From Chalara sp. BL73 (taxonomy: Eukaryota > Ascomycota > Leotiomycetes > Helotiales), in contig CAKJVC010000006.1 of NCBI GenBank assembly GCA_918026815.1, positions 682,001 through 746,000 on the forward strand: a stretch of 64,000 bases of DNA. The letters are read 5' to 3'. A program made the position numbers and the translations under genes. Below are positions 46,231 through 58,001 of the stretch, piece by piece. Every line of letters begins with the position of its first letter. Position 1 is the first letter of the stretch. The notes below the pieces were generated by a model, which did no database searches, had not been told where the DNA came from, and saw only the letters and a program-made list of their open reading frames with translations.

Positions 46231-48557
46231 ACGGAAGCAGGGCAGAAGCTATACATAGGATCTTCAAATTTAGGACTCACTCTTCCCTTGATCTAAGTAC
46301 AAAGCAAAATAAAAGGGCGAGAGGAACCCACACTACCTTATTAGACAAAATTCAGCGTTGTACAAGGGGAACAGAAGTCCGAGCCATGTAGCGTAGTATC
46401 CGATCGATCGACCGCTCCCGTGCTGTTGGGGACATAGCATGCCATTCTAGCCGAATCTCCAAACCCAGCCCAGCCCATTGAACCAGGCGCCGGTTCACTA
46501 GTAAGGTGTGATGATATTCGTAGAATCTAATTCCACTACCATAGGAAAGCAAGGCCCAGCAGCGGCTATGTTTAGTATTGGCATGCTGCAAGGCATTCGT
46601 AAGCTGTTATAAAGAGGTCTCCAGAGAATCCGCTGCCTTCTTCGCATCTGCAAGAGTATGATCCACAAGGCTTCTGTCCTTATGAGACCTGAGTTGAGAT
46701 TGAGGTACCGTGATCTTACTTCACCGCCGCCCAACCAAACTGACTATATTGTGATTTTCTGTGGGTCATGGAGCAGTCTTGCCTTTGGGCTGGATGATGT
46801 TGGTTCTGAGACGAGGATATGAAAAGGGGTTGCGAAAGTTTGGGTAGATCTAGGGCACTAGCATTTCCGAATACACAACGGAGCTATTATACGTGCTATG
46901 ACTTGTAGCAAGAATACAGCATTGGTCACGATTCAAATCCATAGTAGCCATTGACGAAAATTGAGATTTAGAAAAAGGGACTGTCTTGGGGCAGGTCCGG
47001 GAGAGCTGCTGTTTTGGGCTGAATCATAGAGATGGTAGTACAGAGGGTTTATGTGGCCCGCCCACAAGCAATTTCCACCCTGCCCTCGGTTCTATCCGGT
47101 CCTCGATTCTATCCTGTCTTATGTTCTTGTTTGCTGCTCACAGCTGCCATTCCATCACTGTATGCCCCTCGATTGCGAGAAAGGATATGGTAGTACGAAT
47201 GAAGCACCCTCATGGGCTTTTCCGGCCTGTATTATCGGGAATTCTGCCACTAAGAGAGATGCAGCTACCTGCGTAGATTTGATGCGTCACCAATCTGGGA
47301 TCCCAACAAATTCCTGGCCAAGAGGGAGCTTGGGCGGATCCCGGGTCCGCGCGGGGCCCTGAAGTAGCGTAGACGCCGCCAATGCCACTAAGAGAACCAC
47401 TATCCCCTTTGCATGGACCAAGCGGCCATCGCGTTTGTTAGGAACTGCTCCAATGCAAATTAGGAGAAGCGCTGCCCAAGCGCTTAGCGCAGAGAATCTA
47501 GAGGTAACTTGACCTTAAGGCTTCAAGCTGAAACACAGCTGACAAGCAATACAAGCTGAAGCCAAGCATGTAGTATTCTAGTGTGTAGTAGTTGATAATG
47601 TTAGACCAGGTGCAAATACTCTCCCCCCTCTCTCTTTTTAAAAAAGACTCTTTTTCTCTCTATCTTCACGTGATCTACCGCTATATTATACTCGACTCTT
47701 TTGAGCAGTAGAATTCTAGTGATAAGAACCTTTTAGCCAGTCACAATAGAGACTTGAATTGGATTTGCGACAGGGGGAAGAGGGTTGCATAAAGTCTTGC
47801 TGGCTCCTTATTTATAAGGTTGGTGACAGTGCCCATCCGTATATTTTTTGTTTTTTTTTGGCAGATTGTTACCATGGGTGTCTTGGCGCCAGGCTCTATC
47901 GGAGGTTATACTTCTCAGCTTTCCAACCGTGAATTGCAGCCAAGGATTTCCACCGGCAGATTGTGCCTGCGAAGCCCTATAGAAAATATACTTTTGAGAT
48001 AGGAATGCCAAGTGCCTGATGCGGACGATCGCCAAAATGATCGCCAAGGAATTGCCAAGGAACTGGCAAAGGCGATCATAGCAGCTGGCCCCAAATTCCC
48101 CAAAGCATCCAATGTTTCCAATGCTTCTAATGCACCCATAAGGCATACACCACAATGCTAAGAGTTGTCAGTACAAGTGGCATGGGCCTGCTGGCAGTGG
48201 TTGAATGGTGCTGCCCCTCAGCACTTCCACCACTGCAATACCGGGGCGTGCTGCGGCGTTATTGCCAACAGCCATTATGCTGATCTGGGCCTGGCTTTCG
48301 AAGCTACACTGTCTCACGCATCGCCAGCTGGACTGGATGGGCTCAATATATTCCCCGCATCACATAACAGATTAGAATTTTGTGGCATTGGCGCGACGCA
48401 CTTCCGTTAAAAAGAAAGCTGACTTGGCTATTCGCAGGCTGCCGGACCTATTTAACATCGTCCCATACCTTTGTTTGGTGCCCACCACCACCGCGCATCC
48501 TTTTGTAGGCTCCCAGAAGCTCGATACTTTTTGCCTATCTCACCTCAGAATATCAAA
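46231..48557. other. Long intergenic stretch, possible decayed sequence
   Basis: No intact gene was found. Minus-strand frames near 46352-46734 look protein-like in pieces (VNRRLVQWAGLGLEIRLEWH) but are not recognisable. The segment 47480-47830 has pyrimidine runs (CTCCCCCCTCTCTCTTTTT). The final 200 bases hold the promoter of the GPI-protein gene. Confidence 0.35.
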
Positions 48558-49407
48558 ATGTATACCAGAACTCTCCTTGCCATTGTCCAGGTCGCTGCCT
48601 CTACCCTCTTCGCGACAGCCGCATCTAGCCTGGCCGACATTGGTGGTTTTTCCAAGCGACAAGATGTCTGCCAAGACCCTGGATTCGTTCCCTGCTATCC
48701 TGCTGGTAGCGTCTCACTCGGTGCTCCGGATGCGTACGAGGATCCTAATCAATATCTTAACTCCATGACTCTGTCCGGCATTGGAGGACTGTCGGCGAAG
48801 ATGGCCAAGCGAGACTTGGTGACGAAGAGACAGGAAGCACTATGCTGCAACCCGGCAGTTCAGTGCTTGGTCCTCCCCGACTACAACATTCCATTCTGCT
48901 ATGTGCGTCACTGATGTCGCTGTTGCTCGAATACTGACTTAACTCTTTTAGGACCCATCATCTACATCATACGTATTTTCGGATGGCTCTGGCGGTACCG
49001 TCGCGACTGGCGACACTTTCGACGCGGAAGGTAATACTTTGAACCTCGTTACTGGCGATTACCAGTTTGCAAATGGGACAACCGGCAACCTTTATGCGGA
49101 ACGAAATATTCCCCCTCCTAATACCTCGACGCTCGCTATTCCACAACCTAGCGGTACAAGCCCTCCTACCAGTACGGCCATTGGCGGCCGTAGCAGCACG
49201 ACCATTAACGGTGGCGGCAGCACGACCATTAGCGGTGGTAGCAGCACGGCTACTGGCGATAGCAGCGTTACCGGCGGCTCCGCTGCAACTAGCACAAAAG
49301 CGACGCCTAGTAGCACCCCAGAGACTGCCAGCAGTGCTGTTCGAACGCGCGGCGCCGCCGCCGCTGCTTTAGTAGCTGGTATCATGTTTTCTATTCTACT
49401 TTTCTAA
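48558..49407 (+). CDS. Predicted secreted GPI-anchored protein, 2 exons, ~266 aa
   Basis: The proposed CDS is join(48558..48902, 48952..49407), 801 nt, with a 49-bp intron. The protein enters the secretory pathway through MYTRTLLAIVQVAASTLFAT. A cysteine-bearing domain follows (CQDPGFVPC, then after the LTKRQ-type dibasic segment a CCNPAVQC..PDYNIPFCY block), completed across the intron by DPSSTSYVFSDGSGG and TLNLVTGDYQF. A Ser/Thr/Gly-rich stalk with imperfect GGSTTISGGSST repeats (about 190-235) precedes a hydrophobic C-terminus (LVAGIMFSILLF), as in GPI-anchored wall proteins. It belongs to an undefined fungal family; the precise role is unknown. No enzymatic motif is visible. Confidence 0.82.
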
Positions 49408-50197
49408 TGATACCAAGAAGGCCGAGGTACCATAGGTCTTAACTCTTGTAACATATCATAGGTCCGTTCTCGGCTAAATAATCGGTTTTGCAGCCTGTAA
49501 ATCAAATATAGGATTGTGTCTATTAGGGATTATTGGCAACTTCTGTCCTTTATTTAATACCTACCATAGGTATCACCCAATAGTAGCTTAGATTCGTTTA
49601 GTACTCCATGGCTGTCAGCTTCAAGTATCAGCCATTGGCAGTTAATGAGATTAAACTTCTGCGATCCTTGCACATGACCAACCTTGACTTAACTCTTGCC
49701 CAAAAAAGCCCTGCCACGCTTGTGAATCAAAGCATAAGACCAGTTAGAAGGTCCATAGAGCCACAAAACACAGCAAAACGAGGGCAGGGAATGAGGGGGT
49801 CAGATGCAGATGAACCCAGTTGCTGCAATCGCGCTGTAAAGTATCTTGTAGAGTCAGGATTCACACCAACGACTTGGTGGTTCCCATAGCTGCGGTTATA
49901 TCAACACACTCTGATCTCCATGCTCATTATACACGCGAAGAAGGTACTACTGATAAGAAGAAATAAACTGAGATGAAGTTCTTATTAACAATAATCTAAA
50001 TTAATCATGCTACAATGAGCAGTAGATTAATGTTCTCAACGAAGTGTTATTTAGACATTGATGTGAAGGTAATAATCGCTATACTGAAGCGAGTTATTTG
50101 GGAAGTAGAATATGCTACCGTTTGCGGCCGCTACTTTTCACGAGACCTCTTGTAGATTGTTCAGTTTCAGAAAATATTACCCCTCCAGTAGTAACAT
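49408..50197. other. Intergenic between convergent genes
   Basis: The 3' ends of two surface-protein genes face each other across about 790 bases. No gene was recognised. Confidence 0.4.
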
Positions 50198-51133
50198 CTA
50201 GAGTAAGCCCACCGTATAACCGATGTATATTGTTATCAGACTTAAAAGCCCGGATGATTCAACACAGGTGCGAGTTCTTATGGCGCCAGAAATTGATTGC
50301 GTCGAGGCTATTGAAGTTGGTTGAGGTCCGAATTCTGGAATCTCTAGAGTTGTCTGTGGAGTGGTAGTGATTGAGCGCGTCACTGGAGACGAGGTTCTCG
50401 TGGTCTTAACATCCACCTAACCTGATATCAGCGTTGACCCTACTTCCCAGGTCGACTAGTCTCACCATTCCAAAGGTTCCAGTGCTTGGGCAGTTGTAAT
50501 ACTCCCAAAGTGAGGTCGGCGAAGGAGTTTTGAAGAGACACGATATACTACCATCTATCAAGCAGACAGATGCCATTGAAACCAGAGAGCTCTGGCACAC
50601 GCAGCTGGTTAAATCGGCTGGAAGCGTATACGAACTCTCACATGTCTCCCAGGCCTTAGAATTGCGAGCACAGACCTCATAGATTGACCTACAGTCATCT
50701 TGGTCTGCGGTCACAGAAGGAGTCAATATTGCCGGGGTAGTTATTGCGATGCTCACTCTCGAATCACAGCCTTCGTGCCATATATTGATCAGATCGTCAA
50801 AGTCGCTGTCGAACGAGGTAGTGAGTCCACATTGCTGAATCTCGCCCTTGCATCTATTTAAAGTTCTTGGGTCAGCCAGATGCCTGCGGAGAGTGTTATC
50901 AAGGTATTAACCAACCCAACCAAGGCAGAAAAGTACTCTTGCGTGCACAAGCAATTGGCCTTTGCTTGTTGATCCGTTAGGGCGCTGCACCGGGGGAAAA
51001 TAACATCAACTTTATTGCAACTTGGAAAACTTGACATATTGGAAACACAAACTGTAGGCGAGAGCGAACCCTGAGCTCTGATACAACTACAGAGCAAAGG
51101 AGATAGCAAGGCGGCACAGAGTAATACGCTCAT
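50198..51133 (-). CDS. Predicted secreted cysteine-rich, Ser/Thr-tailed protein, 3 exons, ~277 aa
   Basis: The proposed CDS is complement(join(50198..50416, 50466..50883, 50937..51133)), 834 nt, with introns of 49 and 53 bp. The signal peptide MSVLLCAALLSPLLCSCIRA is followed by two cysteine-rich blocks: CVSNMSSFPSCNKVDVIFPRC with NCLCTQE, and later RCKGEIQQCGLTTS, GCDSR, DDCRSIYEVC, CESSYTLPADLTSCVCQ and SCLFKT. The third exon supplies a Thr/Ser-rich stalk and hydrophobic end, suggesting a GPI anchor. Cysteine spacing is not that of CFEM. Both splices are needed to avoid frame breaks, and a frameshifted pseudogene is the alternative. Function unknown. Confidence 0.65.
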
Positions 51134-51913
51134 TTTCCCTGAGAATTATCGTGACAATGTTCAGCGGAAGCCATCTGAATACCAAATGCTGACCTTTTGC
51201 CGAAGCCTCCCACATTATTAGCTCGGCAATCGTAGCATCTCGCTTCTGGATATCCGTTGGGCTTATGGCGCTCTTTACCGCATGCATCAAGTGGTGGTGG
51301 TAATAATATGCACCACAATCATCCCGCTCTGATCGGCAACTAGATTCTTGGCTTACACGCCTCTTTTATAGTCAAAATTTGACTGTAGTGACTCCTGTGA
51401 TAGCAAGCCTTACGTTTATATCCTTGCTCGTCCAGAGATGCACAACAATGTACTTTGGTACTGATCCTGTACCACCGAGAGTTTGGCTGGGTATTGACAT
51501 ATTCTGCTCGCAGACAGGACCAGAGTTGGGTAAAACTACACGCAACCTGGCAGATCAACATGTATCGGTATTTACCACTATCATTCGCTGGTTGTGTGTG
51601 CAACGTACGCCATTCCTGTGGCCAAGCCGCCTGGTGGCTTTGCTAGGCAAGGATATAGACTCGGACAACACCAGAAAGAAATCGCCATAGCATTGGCAGG
51701 CATCGCGGTATTTGCCGCCAGTTAGTGTAGTGCAGGCCTTCGGCATGTGTGCAGGGATCAGCTAAAGGTTTCAACAAAGTGGTTGTAGCCCTGGCTCACA
51801 TCGTAGAATTTATTATTCTTTGTGACTGCAAGACATTTATTGCGTTAGATAAACCTGCAGATCCTCTTGCAACCTGTCGCCTTCAAAGATTTCGATTTTG
51901 CGCATCAACCAGA
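51134..51913. other. Intergenic between divergent genes
   Basis: The 780 bases hold the promoters of the minus-strand secreted protein and the plus-strand membrane protein. If the membrane protein has a 5' exon, it would be here, but none was recognised. Confidence 0.4.
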
Positions 51914-53626
51914 ATGACAGAGCTGGTTTCGCGTAGGGCTGCAGAAACTGGCTGGCTGTCGCAGGCCTTGAGGCTTCCCGCACTAGGCACATTCCTAGTT
52001 CTTGATATTATTATCCTTGCGGTTCTGATTGCTCTAAATGTGCGCTCAACTACCCACGATGGGTTCGCAACGATCAATTACAGCGAAGTCACTACTTTCG
52101 GGATCAACTGGAACCTGGGATTGCTCTGGACGACACTTCCTACTCTCGTCTTCCGGCTCACCAGCATGTATTGGGATTGGATAGCGAGCGCTATGTCTGA
52201 CCGGCAACCCTATGTGGAGTTGAGTAAAAATGGCGGGTCCCGAGCCCAGAGATCCATTCTTCTTGACTATCGCAGCACCCCACTCCTATGGCGTTGGTTT
52301 CAAGCCTTCACTAATGCCCATTTCCTTGTGGCAACCTGTCTTCTCCTGTCGCTTAGTTTGTCCGTTGGGGTTACACCTCTATCGGCTCGACTATTCGCAA
52401 CGCGGACTATCCTTCACCCCAAAACGACTCCAGTTTTTTTCAACTCAAGCTATAACGAAAATAATATCAATTCTACTGTAGATTGGGTACCAGTCTTGAA
52501 CACAGTGGCTGCAGTCCGTCTCTACGGGGCAAGTTTCCTTGCTTGGAGCGACGCCGAATATGCATACCGACCATTCTTTCCGGAACACTCTATTCCTACA
52601 GGTAGCGAAATAGGCAGCAGAACTGCTGGTTATTCAGCGAAGGTGAATTGCAGTAGCCTAACCGACTATCAGCTCAACCTAGAAGTGTCAAATTTACCTA
52701 ACCAAGATCGTGTTTTTATTACTGCTAATGATCGGGGTTGCGACATTTCTCAGGACTTTGGAGTCGCAGAGGTGCAAAAGGTGTATTTCAAGACGTCCTC
52801 TAAGGTCGACTGCGGAGCGGGAGTTTTGTACAGTCGACTTATTTTCACGTCTGGGATGTATTCAGCCTCCTCTCCAGCACTTTTATCGAATATCAGTGTC
52901 ATCTCTTGCATTACAGGCTATCGTGCCACGACAGGCCTCTTAACCATCAGCAAACAAGGCACGAATCATGTTCCAACTATAAGCTCATTCACCCCATCTG
53001 GAACTCCTGATAATACTCGCCTTGCTATGTGGCGTGGATTCGAGCAATCCATCCTGAGCCCAACATCCTTCAATATCCAGTCCGATTGGTCAACTTCAAT
53101 GTTTGGCAGTCTTGTTCTGTACCGTGCCCAGAATATTAGCCCTGAGGACTATCTTTCATCGGATATTCTCATGCACTCCATCTCAGACATCTTTACCACT
53201 GTTTACCTTACCGGTGCCGCCATGCATGGCTTCGCTCCGTTGTCATCTCAAGAAACGGCTGCAGGAGCTCTGTTAGTCCCAACTCTACGGCTATTTGTTG
53301 TTTCTTGGGTGGCCTATGTTATCCTTATTGTCGTGTTTGCCACCGCTATTTCCGCAATATCTATCGTATTTTATGTGCGAAAAAGACCGTCAATTTTGAC
53401 TGAGGAGCCGACCGGTCTACTTTCGTATGCAGGGATCCTACAAGGAAGCTCACTGATGGAAATCTCGAGGCAGACTTGCGTCAAGCCGGACTTCGATGGC
53501 AGTCTTGTGAAACAGACAAGAGCGTCATGCAATATTATGGAGACGCTATGGGAAGCATCAAGAGATAAAGTAAGGCCAACGATTCAGACCTCGCAAAGGT
53601 ATGCGCAAGTGCCTTTTACCAAATAA
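51914..53626 (+). CDS. DUF3433-like fungal multi-pass membrane protein, ~570 aa
   Basis: This is a single-exon frame from ATG 51914 to the TAA at 53624-53626. It has an N-terminal hydrophobic segment (LGTFLVLDIIILAVLIALNV), a LLWTTLPTLVFRLTSMYWDW pair, a third segment around FLVATCLLLSLSLSVG, a long, N-glycosylation-rich ectodomain (NSS, NST, NCS, NIS sites) and a C-terminal helix (VVSWVAYVILIVVFATAISA) with a short basic/polar cytosolic tail. This layout and the RSTPLLWRWFQAF segment recall the DUF3433 family, whose function is unknown. The open frame extends upstream without another ATG, so a 5' exon is possible. Nothing is broken. Confidence 0.72.
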   Translation: MTELVSRRAAETGWLSQALRLPALGTFLVLDIIILAVLIALNVRSTTHDGFATINYSEVTTFGINWNLGLLWTTLPTLVFRLTSMYWDWIASAMSDRQPYVELSKNGGSRAQRSILLDYRSTPLLWRWFQAFTNAHFLVATCLLLSLSLSVGVTPLSARLFATRTILHPKTTPVFFNSSYNENNINSTVDWVPVLNTVAAVRLYGASFLAWSDAEYAYRPFFPEHSIPTGSEIGSRTAGYSAKVNCSSLTDYQLNLEVSNLPNQDRVFITANDRGCDISQDFGVAEVQKVYFKTSSKVDCGAGVLYSRLIFTSGMYSASSPALLSNISVISCITGYRATTGLLTISKQGTNHVPTISSFTPSGTPDNTRLAMWRGFEQSILSPTSFNIQSDWSTSMFGSLVLYRAQNISPEDYLSSDILMHSISDIFTTVYLTGAAMHGFAPLSSQETAAGALLVPTLRLFVVSWVAYVILIVVFATAISAISIVFYVRKRPSILTEEPTGLLSYAGILQGSSLMEISRQTCVKPDFDGSLVKQTRASCNIMETLWEASRDKVRPTIQTSQRYAQVPFTK

Positions 53627-54446
53627 CTGAACCTACTAAATGATATCTACTAGAACACCAATTGTTTGGAAAAGAAATGTTAGAGATTGACAAGGCATAA
53701 TGGCGAGTAAGGGAAAATAAGATGAAATTGATGAAAAAAAGGGTTCATCACGGAGAGTCAGAATCCGGTATCTTGGGGCGCAAAATGTAGGAAACGTCGT
53801 ACGAGGCACAAACGACGAAACAGAAGCGATGGGGACACTTGAGCAAAACAGAGGAAACCTCTAGAAGCCTGCTGTACGAAGGTACAGCGGTCAGTAATTG
53901 TCACAACGCTAGCAAGAGTATCACCCTGGTCGCCGCCACCTTTCCAAATAGAGTAGTTTCTCTCACGATCTCGCGCAAATTAGTGATGATTTTTAATGTT
54001 TGTATTGCTTTATTTCTCTGCCGCTTTGTAGCTCTCTATTTGCATTTATTATTTGCTTCAGCCGCCTTTTAAATTTATAAGCTCCAGTACCCTTCCAAGC
54101 TTTTTTTACTGCGTTGCGCAGTTGGTTATAATGTATAGATTCTAGATGGTTGTTTTGAAAGTAAATTTTATAATATGCTAGACTTTTTCGATTGAATTCA
54201 AGTTAAGGCTGTAAAGTAACCATTACACTGCAATAATCCTACGCTTAGCCAAGTATATATATATTTGGGTATTCGCAGCAGCGTAGCCTGGAGCTCTATT
54301 TGGGTAAGTTGAAATAATAAATCTTCTTGACGACAAAGCTCGATATAGCTATAAATCAATAGAACAGCATAAGCTCGATACGATTTTTCGCCGATAATTC
54401 TTTTATTCTTCTCTTAAGATATTCTAGACCTGTTTGTATAGCTATA
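53627..54446. other. Intergenic, nothing recognised
   Basis: A moderately AT-rich tract leads into an LTR remnant. No gene was recognised. Confidence 0.4.
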
Positions 54447-54652
54447 TAAGGTGGATAGGGTAGTGTAGCACAAACCGAACTCCAATTAATACAAGACTAA
54501 TCTCTACTTTTTTTGCCACGTCCCCGAACTTTCTACTTATACCCTCCCGAACCCCGGCGACTCATTTACAAGGTCGAAACCTAGAACTTTTTACCGAACT
54601 TTTTTATAGCTTTTAACACGTGATTTACACTAAACATTGCTTTTTTTTTCGC
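54447..54652 (-). mobile_element. LTR remnant of the 11-18 kb retrotransposon family
   Basis: About 190 bp (54447-54636) align with the 203-bp LTRs at 11.2 and 18.1 kb, sharing segments such as GACTAATCTCTACTTTTT, CTTATACCCTCC and GGCGACTC. They are followed by the same polypurine-tract sequence (TTGCTTTTTTTTTC) seen at 11444. So it is a 3' LTR end plus tract, not a clean solo LTR. Gaps and many differences show it is older than the nested copy. No target duplication was found. Confidence 0.8.
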
Positions 54653-55079
54653 CATGAAATATACTATCGGGTTGAAAGTGAACATGTAGCCAATTTTTGT
54701 GGTAAACCGCAAATTATTCTAGCGATACTTTTAGCGAAGGGATGGTAGACGGCATGTTTTGCTTGTTTCTCGACAGGTGGACGTTGCGCGTAGAGCGTTT
54801 GAATCTATTTATAATGGTAAGTGTTTGGATTTAACTTATACCTCGAGCATGGAAGCGGGGCCATTAAGCAGAATACTGAAGAAAAGAGCGCCACCACGGC
54901 AAAATAAATGTTCTGTGGTGTTCTGTAAATTATAGATCAAACTATTGACAATCAATCCCATGCAATTATTGCCGATGACGCCTATGAGCAATCGTGACTT
55001 GTTACCACGTAACCTTTAGAAGCCTCGATTTACACAGAGCCTGATCTACATGGCAACTGAGAGAGTGTAGAGAGATTTA
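54653..55079. other. Intergenic, nothing recognised
   Basis: The LTR remnant and the ABC-transporter relic flank this piece. No signal was seen. Confidence 0.35.
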
Positions 55080-55725
55080 ATACGTTGAGATTTCGACTGC
55101 TAGGCCTTGTCGAGCTTGCTGGAACTTGGCAAGATACTGCCCATCATTAATTGGAAATTCTTGGCTGTAGGTACCAATTTCCTTAATGAGCTGTGCATGG
55201 TCATTACTTCCTAAGTAGCGTTTCTCGAAATTTTTGGGCGTCTGTGGGACTCTGGATTCTTAACCTTTATGTACACTCCTCTCTGAAGGGCTGGTCAAGG
55301 AGGTAAAGAACTCGGCTGTGTTTTGTTGTTCGGAACAGATGAAGCCCATGTCAAGGGAAAATATTTTCGCAGCATTTTTCTGCTCAAAAGAGATCTACCT
55401 TCCCTTGAAGAGGAGAGGGACTTTATCGTAATTTTTAAACATTTACCAAAGATTAGAGTATAAGGGGATGGCTGAGCTATTGACATCATAAATCGTCCGG
55501 AAAGCTTGGTAGATAGCAGCTACACATGTAGCTCTAGTTACATCAACGGATAATCGCGAAGAATTGATAAATTTAGAAGAAGTTGCACTGGTCCATCTTT
55601 TTGTGCCGTTGTCCCAGCATTGTAGAGGGCTGCTACTTGGTGCTACTTCAGCAACACTGACACGTTCTCGCTCACCGCCTGAGACACTACGAGCTACGAC
55701 TATTAGTAACACTAGAGGTAGAAGG
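55080..55725 (-). pseudogene. PDR/ABCG transporter fragment, decayed
   Basis: On the minus strand, VSGGERERVSVAEV (ABC signature), PLQCWDNGTKRW (Walker B side), ATCVAAIYQAFRTIYDV and a PLYSNLW segment match the first nucleotide-binding domain of PDR drug pumps. After a frame shift the match continues as AAKIFSLDMGFICSEQQNTA, EFFTSLTSPSE, then RVPQTPKNFE and QEFPINDGQYLAKFQQARQG. Only this piece of a roughly 1,400-1,500-residue family is present. Stops and shifts confirm that it is dead. Confidence 0.82.
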
Positions 55726-57249
55726 AGATCAAGGTAGGGTTATATTCACTGAAGTTATTGCTTACTTTGGTATTGATTGTATGTGATAACCCCAAAACAG
55801 CTATTGCAACATTGTTCACATGTTCGGCATATAATTCTCGGGAAGCAGAATATAAATTTCTAGAGGCTTAAGCCTCTGCTGGAAGGATTGAGTATAGGTC
55901 GGCGGTATTTTCTGCACATCCAAATGTGAGCTCATCGACCTATGCACTTCACATTACAGAGTTATATATGAGGTCCACAATAGATTGAGGCTACAAGTTC
56001 TCTTATTCTCGCACTCATTTAAACATGCTCAGGAGTTCTATTTCTCTACATAGTTGGTCTCTATATGCTTGGCCTGCACGTAGTCTGCTCGAGAGCTAGT
56101 CATGATTGTCACGCATGCCGACACTATGCCTTTGCTCATTTCGTACTCTCTCCTCTAACTTTGAATCAGCTATCTAGAGTTTCGAGTTTGTTTTGTGAAA
56201 TTCTTCCTCATTGGACTACCTAGCGCGAAGGAAAGATAATAAGCCCAAGATTTCTTCGGCCTGCACAAACTCTATCGAATTAGGCGTTATTGCACTCAAC
56301 TCAAAGCTGAATAAATGCTCCCATGTGGGAAGACCGTAAACAGATCCCTGCAGCCCAACTTCCTGGGCTGAGTTTACCTGGGTTAATAATGTAAGACAAG
56401 CTAGCAAAACTCGACGCTATTACGCACCGGAACAGGCCCGATAGGCCTATCTTTATCAATAGCCATTTTGAGCCTATCGCCCTTTTCTATAGTATCATTG
56501 TCTCCTGAGAGACTCTATAACTAATATACTTGTCCGGGATCCTGGGAAAGTCGATGAACTGCGGCTGCCTCTAATAGGTGCCACGGACGCTGGCCTTAAT
56601 AACACACTATTTGTCTAACCCCTAGGCATGTGACTGATCTCTATCTGGGTGCGTGAATTCTGGGTAATTCATGTTTGAAGGCTATTGAAAAGTCAGAATT
56701 AATAAGAGAACATGCGCTATCCCCTTCTAATCCCAAGATACCAAGCAGCTGCCTGATCGTAAGATCCGAATCATGCCCCATAGAGACGGCGGATGTAAAC
56801 AATTTATAAAATGTTGGGCAAATATAGCTGCACTAGAAGGGTTAACTAGCCAACCGCTCGATATTGGTAACTATCTGCTATGATATGGGACTTCAATAAG
56901 TAAAGGTCGTAAGTCTCAAAAATCAAAATTAGTTATGATCTGCACATGAGCTTGACACCTGGGGAAGCCGAGTTCCAATATTTTCTGGTCCACCCACAGT
57001 GAAGCAGTAGCTAGGAGTGGGAGGCTTGGCGGTAATCTCCTCTAGACAATCATTATGTAGATACCCACTGGAACGCCTTTGTTTCTTCACTGATATATAT
57101 ATACCGCCATCTCCCAAGTTACCTGAACTATACGGCACTGTTATCCTGTCTCCGGTTAATGGAAGTATAGCTGCCACGAAAATATCCATTATTGAGACTG
57201 GCTATGGTAGAAACGATCTTCGGCGCCCTGAATCATAGAATGCCTGTTC
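55726..57249. other. Intergenic, nothing recognised
   Basis: There are small frames (for example minus 56216-56407 and 56929-57189) without recognisable families. No support for genes. Confidence 0.35.
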
Positions 57250-57782
57250 ATAGTCACTGCGCAATGCTATTGCACGATCTTATCGCTTTCAATGCCAATA
57301 GCAAGGAAGCAAGTGCCCCGAAAATCGATCCTAGTCACCTTGACTCTGTCTGAGCCTTCTCTAGTAGCACGGAGGCGAAAGTCTCCTATACCACGCCACC
57401 CATGAAAATATTGATCTTTAATGCAGCATTCTTTATGGGTAAAGACAATCTTCCGTTTACGCAAGGTGATAGAGGCGCGAAGGACTTCGGAATGCTCTTC
57501 GCTGTGAATTATCTAGCGAAATCTTTGCTCACACATTTTCAACTTACAAGTATGGACAACGAGCTTGGACAGATTGTATATGTCTCGAGCTGGAAGCACG
57601 GTGCTACTCTGCGGGTGAATCAGGCACATAAGCCAGAAGAGCCGCAATGGGTCACAGAGGGTCTGATGCGTACTAGGTTACAAGCTAGCTTGAGAGATCA
57701 GGCGATAGACGTGATAAGGCGATGTGACTCCCCAAAGCTAAAGCCTGGCTATCTTTATGCGAATATTGTCTACATTACATAG
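57250..57782 (+). pseudogene. Short-chain dehydrogenase/reductase fragment, decayed
   Basis: The plus strand reads KILIFNAAFFM (family D.L..NAG..M), then FGMLFAVNYLAKSLLTHFQL and GQIVYVSSWKHG, the Rossmann middle of an SDR with the catalytic Ser region. The upstream frame is broken, including a TGA at about 57349-57351 where CGA would continue it. The downstream Tyr-x3-Lys motif and C-terminus are absent or unreadable. The frame ends at 57780-57782. A truncated relic is more likely than a functional short SDR. Confidence 0.65.
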
Positions 57783-58001
57783 AGAACGTAGTAACAGGGC
57801 GATCGAATATGGCCCAACGGGACGATACGGGCAGTGAAAAAGCCTTCCAGTGATATTGTAAGGGCGGCGCTCCAGTTAGACGATCTGAATCTGGGCTAAT
57901 ACTGAAAAGCGCTTACCTGAACAGTAATGAGAGTGTAGAATCGGCAGCGGAAACAAAGGATGAAGAGAAGCACGGGCACTGCTGGAGTCGAGCTTGCAGT
58001 A
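57783..58001. other. Short intergenic piece before the pogo relic
   Basis: Nothing was recognised. Confidence 0.3.

Noticed and set aside
50884..50936. Frameshift in the secreted cysteine-rich gene
   Set aside because: A 53-bp GT..AG intron with a branch-like GATAAC restores the frame exactly; kept as the less likely alternative.
50198..51133. CFEM-domain protein
   Set aside because: Cysteine number and spacing do not match the eight-cysteine CFEM pattern.
51749..51913. Upstream extension of the DUF3433-like protein
   Set aside because: The frame is open but has no ATG before 51914, and the extra residues show no family resemblance.
54447..54636. Solo LTR
   Set aside because: It is followed by the element's polypurine tract and lacks a target duplication, so it is a truncated element end rather than a solo LTR.
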